Shown here: positions 22,929 through 35,720 of the stretch, piece after piece
Position numbering within the stretch: the stretch's first letter is position 1
How the letters are laid out: each line of letters begins with the position of its first letter
Origin: Simonsiella muelleri ATCC 29453
Lineage (GTDB): Bacteria; Pseudomonadota; Gammaproteobacteria; Burkholderiales; Neisseriaceae
DNA length: 64,000 bases
Reading direction: 5' to 3'
NCBI RefSeq assembly: GCF_002951835.1
Contig: NZ_CP019448.1
Location: 2,170,001-2,234,000, forward strand
Notes under the pieces: generated by a model
Databases searched by the model: none
What the model was told of the DNA's origin: nothing
The model's input: only the letters and a program-made list of their open reading frames with translations
Translations under genes and position numbers: made by a program

Positions 22929-23742
22929 TCTTGTTCCGTTTATCGAATTTCGCGGCGTAGGCAAGCAGTATGACGGCAAATATGCCGTGCGCGATTTGGA
23001 CTTGACTATTTATCAGAGTGAATTTTTCGTGTTGGTGGGTGGCTCAGGCAGCGGTAAATCGACCACTTTACGCATGATTAACGCACTGATTGAACCGACC
23101 GACGGCAATGTTTATCTGCACGGCAAACGGATTAAAGACTACGACATCCGCCAGCTCCGCCACCAAATTGGTTACGTATTGCAGCAAATCGCCCTGTTCC
23201 CCACTATGACCGTCGCGGAAAATATCGAACTCATGCCTGACGTACTGGGCTGGCCGAAAGCCGAACGCAAAACGCGTGTGAATGAATTATTGGAGCTGGT
23301 GGAACTTGACCCTGCGCACTATCGCGACCGCTATCCGCACGAACTTTCCGGCGGTGAACAGCAGCGCATCGGTATTTTGCGAGCCATTGCAGCCAAGCCC
23401 CAAGTTCTGCTGATGGACGAACCGTTTTCAGCACTTGACCCGCTGGTACGCACCGTGCTGCAAGACCAAATTGCTATGATTCACCAAAAATTTGGCACCA
23501 CTATCGTTTTCGTTACCCATGATATGCAGGAAGCCGCCAAACTCGCTTGCCGTATCGGTGTAATGCATAATGGCAAACTGGTACAAATCGACACACCTGA
23601 AGAAATCAAAAAGCAGCCGGCAAATGATTATGTGCAATCGCTGTTTTCCACCGCCGATGCACCCGATGCCGAACGCATCATCCACCAATTCTTACGGTTG
23701 GATAAACAGGGACAGGAAGCTGTGAGAAGGGCAGTGTTATGA
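22918..23742 (+). CDS. ABC transporter ATPase, osmoprotectant (OpuCA/ProV-like)
   Basis: The 274-residue protein has a full ABC signature: Walker A GGSGSGKSTT (residues 41-50), LSGGEQQR (143-150) and Walker B VLLMDEPFSALDP. Its closest type is the glycine betaine/carnitine/choline ATPase OpuCA, but it lacks the C-terminal CBS domains of full-length OpuCA. With the downstream fused permease-binding protein it would form a complete importer for quaternary amine osmoprotectants. Confidence 0.85.
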   Translation: MQNNLVPFIEFRGVGKQYDGKYAVRDLDLTIYQSEFFVLVGGSGSGKSTTLRMINALIEPTDGNVYLHGKRIKDYDIRQLRHQIGYVLQQIALFPTMTVAENIELMPDVLGWPKAERKTRVNELLELVELDPAHYRDRYPHELSGGEQQRIGILRAIAAKPQVLLMDEPFSALDPLVRTVLQDQIAMIHQKFGTTIVFVTHDMQEAAKLACRIGVMHNGKLVQIDTPEEIKKQPANDYVQSLFSTADAPDAERIIHQFLRLDKQGQEAVRRAVL

Positions 23743-23748
23743 TGGTGA

Positions 23749-23760
23749 AGGCCGTCTGAA
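23749..23760 (+). repeat. Neisseria-type DUS (AGGCCGTCTGAA)
   Basis: This 12-mer is the AG-DUS of Neisseria sensu stricto, not the AGGCTGCCTGAA dialect found everywhere else in the window. It lies between the two ABC transporter genes, inside the GC-rich block. Confidence 0.85.
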
Positions 23761-23843
23761 ACCTCTTTCAAAGCGCTAATACCTTGCTGTAAAGCAAACA
23801 TAAACATCTATTATTCAACGTACTAAACATAAAATTTAAAACT

Positions 23844-25397
23844 ATGTTCTCATCCCTAAACGTTACCCCGGCAGAACTCTGGCAAATGCTGTTTACGCAT
23901 TTATGGCTTTCCGGCCTGGCTTTACTCGCGGCAGTGGCGATTGCAGTGCCTGCGGCCGTGTTGTTTGCGCGCAGACAGCGGGCAGCGGAAGCGGTATTGC
24001 AGTTCACCAATATATTGCAAACCATTCCGTCTTTGGCGCTGCTGGGTTTGCTGATTCCGTTTGTCGGTATCGGTTCACCGCCCGTCTTGATTGCGCTCAC
24101 GCTATACGCGCTGTTGCCTATTTTTCAAAATACCTATTTGGGGCTGACCCAAATCGACCAATCGATTCAAGATGCGTACACCTCATTCGGACTATCGCGC
24201 TGGCAATCATTGTGTCGGATTGAGCTGCCGATGGCTTTGCCTGCCATGATTTCGGGCATTCGTACGGCGGCGGTGCTGATTGTCGGCACGGCAACACTGG
24301 CTGCTTTAATCGGTGCAGGCGGTTTGGGCAACCTGATTCTGCTCGGCATTGACCGCAACAACATGACAATGACGTTTACCGGCGCATTGCTCTCCGCGTT
24401 ACTGGCTGTCGGAGTAAGCGGAATTATCGGGCTATTGCAAAAATCGCGACGCAAGCTGCCGCTTATCTTTGCATTGGCAGTAGGATTTGGTGTACTCGGT
24501 CTTTCACAGGTTTCGTTTACGCCTGCTACGCAAAACGTAGTGATTGCTGGCAAAATGGGTAGCGAGCCTGATATTCTAATTAACATGTATAAGTTATTGA
24601 TTGAACATGAAAATCCGAACATCAAGGTTACAGTCAAACCTAATTTTGGCAAAACCACTTTCCTATTTAACGCACTGAAAAGCGGTAAAATCAACATTTA
24701 TCCTGAATTTACTGGGACGGTGTTGGAGGCGTTAGTACAAGTAAAGCCTGAACAGAAGAACCGCCATCTGTCTCCAACTGAAACCTATCAACGGGGCAAA
24801 CAATTATTAGCGGAACAATATCAGCTAGAATTTCTGCTGCCGATGTCTTATCAGAACACTTACGCATTGGCGGTCAAAGAAAGTTACGGTGCATCGCACC
24901 AACTGAAGACAATAAGCGACTTGAAGCAGGTTGCGCCCGATATCCGAGCAGGTTTCTCACTGGAGTTTACCGATCGAGCGGATGGTTACAAAGGCATGCA
25001 GTCTGCAGGTATCTCGCTGAAACATATTGTTAGCTTGGAACCTGCTTTACGCTATACCGCATTGTTGAATGACAAAATCGACTTGGTTGAAGCCTTTTCT
25101 ACCGATGCTGAGTTGAAACAATATCAGTTGCGCCTACTGAAAGATGATATTTCCCTGTTTCCTGCTTATCAGGGTGCGCCATTGATGAAAGCAGAATTTG
25201 CCGAAAAAAATCCTCAAATTGTGACCGCACTTAACCGATTGGCGGGGAAAATTAGCGAAGAAGAAATGAGCGAGATGAACTACCGCGTAAAAGTGCAAGG
25301 CACAAGCGCAGAAAACGTGGCTCGGGATTATTTGAAGAAAAACGGTTTTTTACAAAGTGCGGAGGGATTTGGTAAAGTCGTGGTGGCAAATGAATAG
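23844..25397 (+). CDS. Fused permease/substrate-binding protein, osmoprotectant ABC transporter (OpuCB-OpuCC type)
   Basis: The 517-residue protein is a fusion. The first ~210 residues are a membrane permease domain with about six helices and the conserved GIRTAAVLIVGTATLAALIG; the C-terminal ~285 residues form an OpuAC-type periplasmic binding domain (VVIAGKMGSEPDILINMYKL, NIYPEFTGTVLEAL). Such fusions are common for glycine betaine/choline uptake. With the ATPase upstream it forms a complete uptake system. The 101-bp gap to the ATPase gene carries the Neisseria-type DUS. Confidence 0.85.
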   Translation: MFSSLNVTPAELWQMLFTHLWLSGLALLAAVAIAVPAAVLFARRQRAAEAVLQFTNILQTIPSLALLGLLIPFVGIGSPPVLIALTLYALLPIFQNTYLGLTQIDQSIQDAYTSFGLSRWQSLCRIELPMALPAMISGIRTAAVLIVGTATLAALIGAGGLGNLILLGIDRNNMTMTFTGALLSALLAVGVSGIIGLLQKSRRKLPLIFALAVGFGVLGLSQVSFTPATQNVVIAGKMGSEPDILINMYKLLIEHENPNIKVTVKPNFGKTTFLFNALKSGKINIYPEFTGTVLEALVQVKPEQKNRHLSPTETYQRGKQLLAEQYQLEFLLPMSYQNTYALAVKESYGASHQLKTISDLKQVAPDIRAGFSLEFTDRADGYKGMQSAGISLKHIVSLEPALRYTALLNDKIDLVEAFSTDAELKQYQLRLLKDDISLFPAYQGAPLMKAEFAEKNPQIVTALNRLAGKISEEEMSEMNYRVKVQGTSAENVARDYLKKNGFLQSAEGFGKVVVANE

Positions 25398-25453
25398 GGC
25401 TATCTAAAATTCCATCAAATCAAATTTTTAGGTATAGATTTGTAGAGAAGTCT

Positions 25454-25699
25454 GAAACCTTTGCAAAACCCCAAAACAATTCATTTGTTTTGGGGTTTTC
25501 ACTATTTCAACACAAACACAACAAAATAAAGCAAAATAATCACACCAATCCCACTATAACAGCCCATTTTCAGGCTGAAACCTTTGCAAAACCCCAAAAC
25601 AATTCATTTGTTTTGAGGTTTTCACTATTTCAACACAACCACAACAAAATAAAGCAAAATAATCACACCAATCTCACTATAACAGCCCATTTTCAGGCT
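25454..25699. repeat. 123-bp tandem duplication of the IS left end
   Basis: Two adjacent 123-bp copies (25454-25576 and 25577-25699) each start with GAAACCTTTGCAAAACCCC, the terminal inverted repeat of the IS element, followed by a palindrome around CCAAAACAATTCATTTG. They differ at only a few positions. This fills the gap 25398-25712; no gene is evident there. Confidence 0.8.
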
Positions 25700-26792
25700 G
25701 CCTTATGCCCTTTCAGGCAGCAATCGGCGCAACAAGCCTTAACTTGTTTGCTGCTTTGAGCAAATTCAAACAAATCACTTTCAAACCCATTTGCCCTTTG
25801 ACCTTTTCTAGCCCAAAATAACTCGCACGCTTACATCTAAATATACGATGCAAAATGGCAAAACTCTGTTCTACACGATAACGGATTTTCGCCAACTCCT
25901 TATTGCGCTCAATATCTTCACGCATCAAAGGTTTCTTGCGATGTGCTTTACGCATAATACCGTCTACTAATTGATTTTTCTACAAAAATTCGCGATTGGA
26001 TTGACTGTCGTAACCTTTATCCGCGTACACTTTGACACCCTGTTCGACCTTGTCCAACACGGTTTCTAAATTGTTCACATCAGATGCATTCGCTGGCGTA
26101 ACGTGAATTTGCTCAATAAACCCCTCTTCATCGGTACGTGCATGAAGTTTGTAGCCCAAATACCAATGCTTGCTTTTGATTGTCCATCTTGCGTCTTTGT
26201 CTTTACTGGCAGGTGTTTGGATAACTTCTTCATTTTCATTGATTTCAATGGATTTTTTAAGTTTTCCACCTGCAGTTTGAATAATGGTCGCATCCACAAT
26301 CGCCGTTTGCGCTTTTTCTACTTTGAGTTGATTGTGGGCCAGTTGTTGGTTGATTTGTTGGTAAAGTTCGTCTGCCAAACCTTCTTTAATCAACCAATTA
26401 CGAAAGCGGTTGAGTGTGCTGTGGTCGGGTAGATTCATTTCATCTGGAAATTGGCAAAAAATGATGAAATCTAAACGCGTAACCAAACTGCGTTCCAATT
26501 CTGGGTCGGACAAACTATGCCATTGTCCGAGCAAAATGGCGCGGAACATCGGTAGTAACGGATAGGCAGGACGACCGCCGTTGTTGCGTACATAGTGTAC
26601 TTTATGGTTGACGAGCGTTTGTTCAATGGCTTGCCAATCCAGAAGTTGGGTGATTTTAAGTAATGGGAAACGGTCTGTGTATTGGTTAAGTAGGGTTTGA
26701 GCGGTGTGATAGAAAAAGCTGGACATGGAAAAATCCTCTAAATTCTTGGTAACAGAAATTTAGCGGATTTTTTGGGGTTTTGCAAAGGTTTC
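25577..26792 (-). mobile_element. IS5-family insertion sequence (IS1106-like)
   Basis: The element is bounded by GAAACCTTTGCAAAACCCC at 25577 (second copy outside at 25454) and its perfect complement ending at 26792. It holds one transposase gene on the minus strand. The organisation and transposase type match the IS5 group common in Neisseriaceae. It lies between the transferred ABC block and coaD. The right end is followed by an imperfect DUS, CAGGCTACCTGA. Confidence 0.8.
25713..26726 (-). pseudogene. IS5-family transposase with in-frame amber stop
   Basis: The reading frame encodes a 338-codon DDE transposase: N-terminal LLPMFRAILLGQWHSLSDPE, VDATIIQT (first Asp), then VYADKGYDSQSNRE and, after the stop, YRVEQSFAILHRIF with the catalytic Glu. 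A TAG at 25980-25982 splits it into parts of 248 and about 80 residues in the same frame; everything else is intact. Catalytic Glu lies after the stop, so the product is presumably inactive unless the stop is read through. The stop could derive from a CAG by one C-to-T change. Confidence 0.85.
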
Positions 26793-26805
26793 AGGCTACC
26801 TGACA

Positions 26806-27312
26806 TTATGTTTGTTTATCTAAAATTATTTTGTCATACACAGCAGGTGGCACATATCGCCGAACAATCTGTTGCCAATCTTTAGGGCCAACCAAACCTT
26901 TTACCATTGTAGAAGAAATTTCAGCAATTTCTCTTGGTGGCATTAGAAAAACAGTTTGGATATTAGGTTGTAAGTCAGCATTGATGTAACGAATAGCACG
27001 TTCGTATTCATAATCTACACCACTTCGGATACCACGCACAATAAAAGACGCATCAATACTAGAGGCATAATTAACCAAAAATTCGTTTTCAAACACACTT
27101 ACCGTTACATTAAGAAAATTAGCGGTAATTCTTTGGAGCATTTCTTGACGTTCTTCAATGGAATAAGTACTGTGCTTATTGGGATTAATACCAATTGCCA
27201 CCACTAATTCATCAAATAATAGTTGTGCTTCGGCAATCATCCAAAGATGACCATTAGTGGGAGGGTCAAAACTACCAGCATATACTGCTTTTCTATGTAT
27301 TGGTTGAATCAT
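26806..27312 (-). CDS. coaD: Pantetheine-phosphate adenylyltransferase
   Basis: From ATG 27312 the product has 168 residues. The nucleotidyltransferase signature AGSFDPPTNGH (residues 12-22) and FIVRGIRSGVDYEYERAI identify CoaD, which transfers AMP from ATP to 4'-phosphopantetheine in CoA synthesis. FLMPPREIAEISSTMVKGLV is the matching C-terminal segment. It is somewhat divergent from typical CoaD. It lies just after the rrn terminator and before the IS element. A related nucleotidyltransferase with another substrate is possible but less likely. Confidence 0.8.
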   Translation of the reverse strand: MIQPIHRKAVYAGSFDPPTNGHLWMIAEAQLLFDELVVAIGINPNKHSTYSIEERQEMLQRITANFLNVTVSVFENEFLVNYASSIDASFIVRGIRSGVDYEYERAIRYINADLQPNIQTVFLMPPREIAEISSTMVKGLVGPKDWQQIVRRYVPPAVYDKIILDKQT

Positions 27313-27344
27313 ATTTACCCAATCTTGAATTAATTCTAAAAAGC

Positions 27345-27385
27345 AAAATCCCTTAGCACACAACATAGATTGGCTAAGGGATTTT
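27345..27385 (-). terminator. rrn operon terminator
   Basis: On the minus strand a perfect 13-bp stem (AAAATCCCTTAGC / GCTAAGGGATTTT) with a 15-nt loop follows the 5S gene. It would end rRNA transcription before coaD. Confidence 0.85.
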
Positions 27386-27393
27386 TGAATAAA

Positions 27394-27508
27394 GAGTTTG
27401 GCGATGACCTACTTTCGCATAGGAACTATACTATCATCGGCGCTGGTTTGTTTCACTGTCCTGTTCGAGATGGGAAGGAGTGGGACCAAACCGCTATGGT
27501 CGCCAAAC
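27394..27508 (-). rRNA. rrf: 5S ribosomal RNA
   Basis: The 115-nt minus-strand sequence runs from TTTGGCGACCATAGCGG to GGTCATCGCCAAAC, with complementary ends and the conserved loop CCCATCTCGAACAGG. It lies about 160 bp downstream of the 23S gene, in standard rrn order. Boundaries are approximate by a few bases. Confidence 0.95.
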
Positions 27509-27670
27509 ATAAACTGTCAAATTGGTAAGCCGTTGGTAAGATAATTTTAATTTTTCTTACCCTATTTATTCTTTAATCAACTGATTTTTTGAGTGATGAA
27601 GTGTATTCATCAGTAAGCTTTATCTTTGTGCTTTGGTATTTCTATTTCTTCCAAAGTCCTTCAAATGATA

Positions 27671-30556
<2,886 letters not shown>

Positions 30557-31046
30557 TCTATCATTTGAAGAACCTTCTGACTTCGTAGATACTGGCGTTG
30601 ACTGCCAGCATTACTTAGATTCTCTAATCTGACAAAGCTTACTGCTTTGTTGTGTATTGTTCTTGCCTTTTGTCTTTCAAGAACAATTGATACAATCATC
30701 ACCCAAATTCTTATGATTTGCTTATTTCTTCTTTCAGTACCAATACCTTTTCAGGCTGCCTGAAATGTGAACACTACTTGTTGCATCAAACAGCATTCTA
30801 AACAAATCAACATTGTCTTTGTTTGTTGATTTCGGCTTTCCAATTTGTTAAAGATCAATGCGTTTCTTAAATCGCAAATTAAAGTAAGTTATAAAAAGTA
30901 AGTTATAAAACTATCTAGTAAACAACTTCTTCGTAAACAACTTCCACAAACTCACTTTAATTTGAAATTTCTACTTTTAAATTCTACTGTTCAGCTCTAC
31001 TTCTAAATATTTGACTTCTAAATATTTGGTTCTACCTCTAAATATT
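30557..31046 (-). other. tRNA-23S internal transcribed spacer
   Basis: This 490-bp spacer contains no gene. It has a second boxA (TCTTTAACAAATTGG, minus strand, at 30841-30855), a complete DUS at about 30753-30766, a duplicated AAAGTAAGTTATAAA (30887-30909), and three copies of CTAAATATTTG before tRNA-Ala. boxA here would renew antitermination before 23S. Confidence 0.7.
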
Positions 31047-31122
31047 TGGTGGAGGCAAACGGGATCGAACCGATGACCCCCTGCTTGCAAAGCAGGTGCT
31101 CTACCAACTGAGCTATGCCCCC
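31047..31122 (-). tRNA. tRNA-Ala (TGC)
   Basis: Minus strand 76 nt starting GGGGGCATAGCTCAG, anticodon TGC within CTGCTTTGCAAGCAG, T-loop GGTTCGATCCC and encoded CCA end. It is the second tRNA in the 16S-23S spacer, the common Ile-Ala pair. Confidence 0.97.
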
Positions 31123-31132
31123 AATTAGGTCT

Positions 31133-31209
<77 letters not shown>

Positions 31210-31309
31210 ATTAAGTCGTCTCTATTCTTTTGCTCTTCGCATTCTTGCTCTTCGCATCTCAATTCAGTATACCGATAAGTGTGAGTACCTAACAATCTCT
31301 TCTTTTCTC

Positions 31310-32856
<1,547 letters not shown>

Positions 32857-33359
32857 TCTCTAACTTACTTAATTCTGGTCTGCTTCAAAGAAACCAACAA
32901 AGAGTAATCGGCTTATCACCTATTACAATCTTGTCTGTTTTTCTCGCAGTGTGAGACCATCAGGCACTCACACTTATCGGTATTCTGTAATTTTAAAGAG
33001 CTTCAAATAATCCTTGTACTCAGCCAAATAAACCAGTAAACTAATTCGTTTTGACTAACTCAACCGCCGTAGCAGCGAAGAACCGAACTATACGCCTATA
33101 CCCAAAAACCGTCAACAAAAAATAAACAAATATTCCCCTCAAAATTAATAAATACATTGTTTCTTAACAGTATTTAATCTCAACATAATCGCAGTTTTTA
33201 AACACTTCCTGAAAATAAAACTCAAAAATAACTCAAAAATAACTCAACAAATACATCTCTACCAATACATCAGTATGCCACAATCAAACATAAATTCTCG
33301 CTAGCATTCAGTCGGTTGATGGTATGATTGCGTCGTATTTATTTCATTTGGACAAGATC
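32857..33359 (-). other. rrn leader and promoter region
   Basis: No gene is seen in this 500-bp stretch. On the minus strand it contains the rrn promoter (33087-33115) and a leader with a boxA (GCTCTTTAAAAT, 32990-33001) and an inverted repeat around AGTGTGAG / CTCACACT (32948-32973). The plus-strand zur-like gene starts at 33360, so promoters in both directions lie here. Confidence 0.75.
33087..33115 (-). promoter_or_regulatory. rrn promoter
   Basis: On the minus strand the -35 TTGACG (33110-33115) and -10 TATAGT (33087-33092) are 17 bp apart, close to consensus. An AT-rich block upstream (33116-33170) could serve as an UP element. The 16S 5' end is about 230 bp downstream. Confidence 0.8.
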
Positions 33360-33839
33360 ATGGTCATCGCAAAAGAAAAAATTTTAGCTGATTGCATCTC
33401 GCGCGGCGCACAAGTTACCCCATTACGAGAACAAGTATTGGACATCGTGTTACAACTTGACGGCGTCATCAAAGCATACACCGTTTTAGCACAAATGCAG
33501 CGTGTCAGCCAAAATGTCGTTGCACCTCCCACCGCTTATCGCGCACTGGATTTTTGGGCAGACTTGGGCGTGTTACACAAAATTCCTGCCGTCAATGGCT
33601 ATATTTTATGCCACCATGCACAACATGAATGCAATCATCATTGCAATGATGTGCACGAACATAACAGCAGCTTTATTTTGGTTTGCACCGAATGCGGCGC
33701 AGTTGATGAACAAAGTTTAAATCAAGAATGGGCAGCCTTACGCACAGGCGTAGAACGATCAGGTTTTTCATTAAAAGAAGAACACGTTGTTTTGACTGGC
33801 GTTTGTGCCAAATGTCAGCATCATTTAGATTTAGATTAA
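33360..33839 (+). CDS. Fur-family regulator, Zur-like
   Basis: From ATG 33360 the product has 159 residues. The N-terminal winged helix (ISRGAQVTPLREQVLDIVLQ, VVAPPTAYRALDFWADLGVL) and a His-rich metal site (CHHAQHECNHHCNDVHEH), followed by VCTECGAVDEQ and CAKCQHH, are typical of Zur. The two CxxC pairs would bind structural zinc. Zur represses zinc uptake genes when zinc is sufficient. Its exact position among Fur, Zur and PerR is judged from the His/Cys pattern only. A broken secreted-protein gene follows. Confidence 0.8.
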   Translation: MVIAKEKILADCISRGAQVTPLREQVLDIVLQLDGVIKAYTVLAQMQRVSQNVVAPPTAYRALDFWADLGVLHKIPAVNGYILCHHAQHECNHHCNDVHEHNSSFILVCTECGAVDEQSLNQEWAALRTGVERSGFSLKEEHVVLTGVCAKCQHHLDLD

Positions 33840-33851
33840 AGGGTTTGAAAT

Positions 33852-34244
33852 ATGAAAAAATTTTATATTATCAGTTTATTAAGTGTATTTCTAACCACAC
33901 CAGCATGGGCCGCAGACACTTTCATTTGCAGCTACACCGCCCAAATTTCTCCACAAGATAAACTCAATAGCTCTGGAAAATCCATTATTTCAGGCTACGA
34001 TAAAAAAAGCGTCATCGCCATTTTGCGCTAAGACCGCGCCAATTACCACACATTTCATAAACGCGATAAATTCGATACCCAAGATTGCCAAACACGCTCC
34101 AAAACCGAGCGCAATGACTTTGAACATATTTTACAAACCAGTTCATTTTCTACACAAGGCATCGCCATGATGATTGACAAAAACCCCATTATGGAAATTC
34201 AAATTTATCGTAACGGTCTAAAAGTACGGATTATTCAAGAATAA
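33852..34244 (+). pseudogene. Small secreted protein gene broken by one in-frame stop
   Basis: The frame starts MKKFYIISLLSVFLTTPAWA, a good signal peptide, followed by a mature region beginning ADTFICSYTA. A TAA at 34029-34031 (codon 60) interrupts it; thereafter the frame stays open for 71 codons (DRANYHTFHKRDKFDTQDCQ) to the stop at 34244. The downstream part retains normal coding character, so this is a recent nonsense mutation or a sequencing error. A CAA-to-TAA change would explain it. Family unknown; periplasmic location predicted. It follows zur by 12 bp. Confidence 0.75.
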
Positions 34245-34253
34245 AAAAAATCA

Positions 34254-34297
34254 TTCAGGCTGCCTGAAAACCATTTTTTTGATTTTCAGGCAGCCTT
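34254..34297. terminator. Bidirectional DUS-pair terminator
   Basis: Inverted DUS arms (TTCAGGCTGCCTGAAAA and TTTTCAGGCAGCC) form a hairpin flanked by A and T runs. It separates the plus-strand zur-like gene pair from the convergent minus-strand oxidoreductase. Confidence 0.75.
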
Positions 34298-34312
34298 AAT
34301 TTAGTCAATTCA

Positions 34313-35416
34313 TCAATCTTCAATATAACTGATACTTGATTTACGATTGCTTTCAGGCACTTCCGCACCGATTGCACCCAAATACTCCTTTTCCAACGCG
34401 TCAATTAAATCCGCTACACGCATATCACGACACAAACCCACGCCTTTTCCAGCATATAACGCCATGTATTCTACATCGCCTTGTTGGGCAGCTGCCGAAC
34501 GCAAAGATTGGGTGTAGGCATGTTGTTGTGGATAACTGGCGGTATTGTTTTCATTTGCCATGTTTTCGCGGATATAGCGATTGATTAACATCCGCGCTGG
34601 TTTACCTGTGAATAATTTGGTGTGCGCTGTAATGGCACGGCGCACATCAAATAAAGCGTTTTTATAGGCACGATTAATGCCCGATTCACGTGTACTCAAA
34701 AATGCGGTCCCCATTTGCGCGGCTTCTGCACCCATATTGCGAACAGCAGCAACTGCTTGCCCCGTCATCAAACCACCAGCCGCCCACAACGGAATGCGCA
34801 CGCTTTGGCGACATTGCGTCATCAGCGACATCAAACCCATAGGTTGATTAACATACTGCTCGGTAAATCCACCACGATGCCCACCCGCTTCTGCACCTTG
34901 CACGCATACAGCATCAGCACCGATATCTTCCCAATATTTTGCTTCTTCAGCGTGATTAGCCGTACCTACGATGGCGATGTTTTTTGCTTTTAATGCGCGG
35001 ACGTGTTCATCATTCAAAATACCAAAACTAAACGATGCAACAGCAGGTTGAATGTTTAATAAAGCTTCAAATTGGTCATCAAAAATGGGAAGGGCTTGTG
35101 GCTGCTTGGGTAGGGGTAAACCGCGTCTATGATACACATTAGTTAGCCATGCTGGCATGGGGTCGGTTAAACGCGTGCTTTGTTCACGAGTTAATACAAA
35201 TAAATTAATCCCAAAAGGTCGCCCTGTTTTGGCGCGGACGGCTTCGGCATGTGCAATCAGGTCTTGTGGAATCAGGTAGCCGCCACCAATAAAGCCCAAC
35301 GCCCCTGCTTCGCTGACTGCTGACACCAATTCGGGCGTGGTCGCACCGCCTGCCATTGGGGCTTGCACAATGGGCAATCGCAGCTTGAGTTTCTCTACCA
35401 AAGACGAGATGGACAT
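34313..35416 (-). CDS. Nitronate monooxygenase (2-nitropropane dioxygenase family)
   Basis: The 367-residue FMN-dependent enzyme shows the family pattern: PIVQAPMAGGATTPELVSAV at the N-terminus, the substrate/FMN segment DAVCVQGAEAGGHRGGF and PLWAAGGLMTGQAVAAVRNM, plus GAEAAQMGTAFL. It would oxidise nitronates such as propionate 3-nitronate to aldehydes, a detoxification. The ATG at 35416 follows AGGAGC. It is not clearly part of an operon. Confidence 0.85.
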   Translation of the reverse strand: MSISSLVEKLKLRLPIVQAPMAGGATTPELVSAVSEAGALGFIGGGYLIPQDLIAHAEAVRAKTGRPFGINLFVLTREQSTRLTDPMPAWLTNVYHRRGLPLPKQPQALPIFDDQFEALLNIQPAVASFSFGILNDEHVRALKAKNIAIVGTANHAEEAKYWEDIGADAVCVQGAEAGGHRGGFTEQYVNQPMGLMSLMTQCRQSVRIPLWAAGGLMTGQAVAAVRNMGAEAAQMGTAFLSTRESGINRAYKNALFDVRRAITAHTKLFTGKPARMLINRYIRENMANENNTASYPQQHAYTQSLRSAAAQQGDVEYMALYAGKGVGLCRDMRVADLIDALEKEYLGAIGAEVPESNRKSSISYIED

Positions 35417-35720
35417 GGAATGCTCCTAAACTAAAATTCAATTCAAAAATGGTGTCTATTTTAAATGAAAACAGTGTAAATGTGTGGTTTGTGTGCTTTC
35501 AGGCTGCCTGAAAAAGTAAAATTAACGCAATTTTGCCAATAAAATTGTGGCAAAAAAATCGTTTATGGATTGATTGATGGTAAATTTTCGGCTTGACAAA
35601 AACTGATTCAAAACAGAAAAATCAAGACAAATCAAGTTTAGGCTTGTAAAATAAAATACATTTTATTGATTTTCAGGCTGCCTGAAACAAATTTTCTCAA
35701 AATAATAAAGAGTAAAACAC
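35417..35720. other. Divergent intergenic region upstream of ileS
   Basis: The 304-bp region contains two complete DUS (35501 and 35675), a perfect TTGACA at 35593-35598 without a good -10 behind it, and a small inverted repeat TTTTGCCA / TGGCAAAA (about 35532-35557). No gene or T-box-like leader was recognised. Confidence 0.5.

Noticed and set aside
31004..31050. Three CTAAATATTTG repeats before tRNA-Ala
   Set aside because: Too few and irregular for a CRISPR; no spacer-repeat structure. No CRISPR array was seen in the window.
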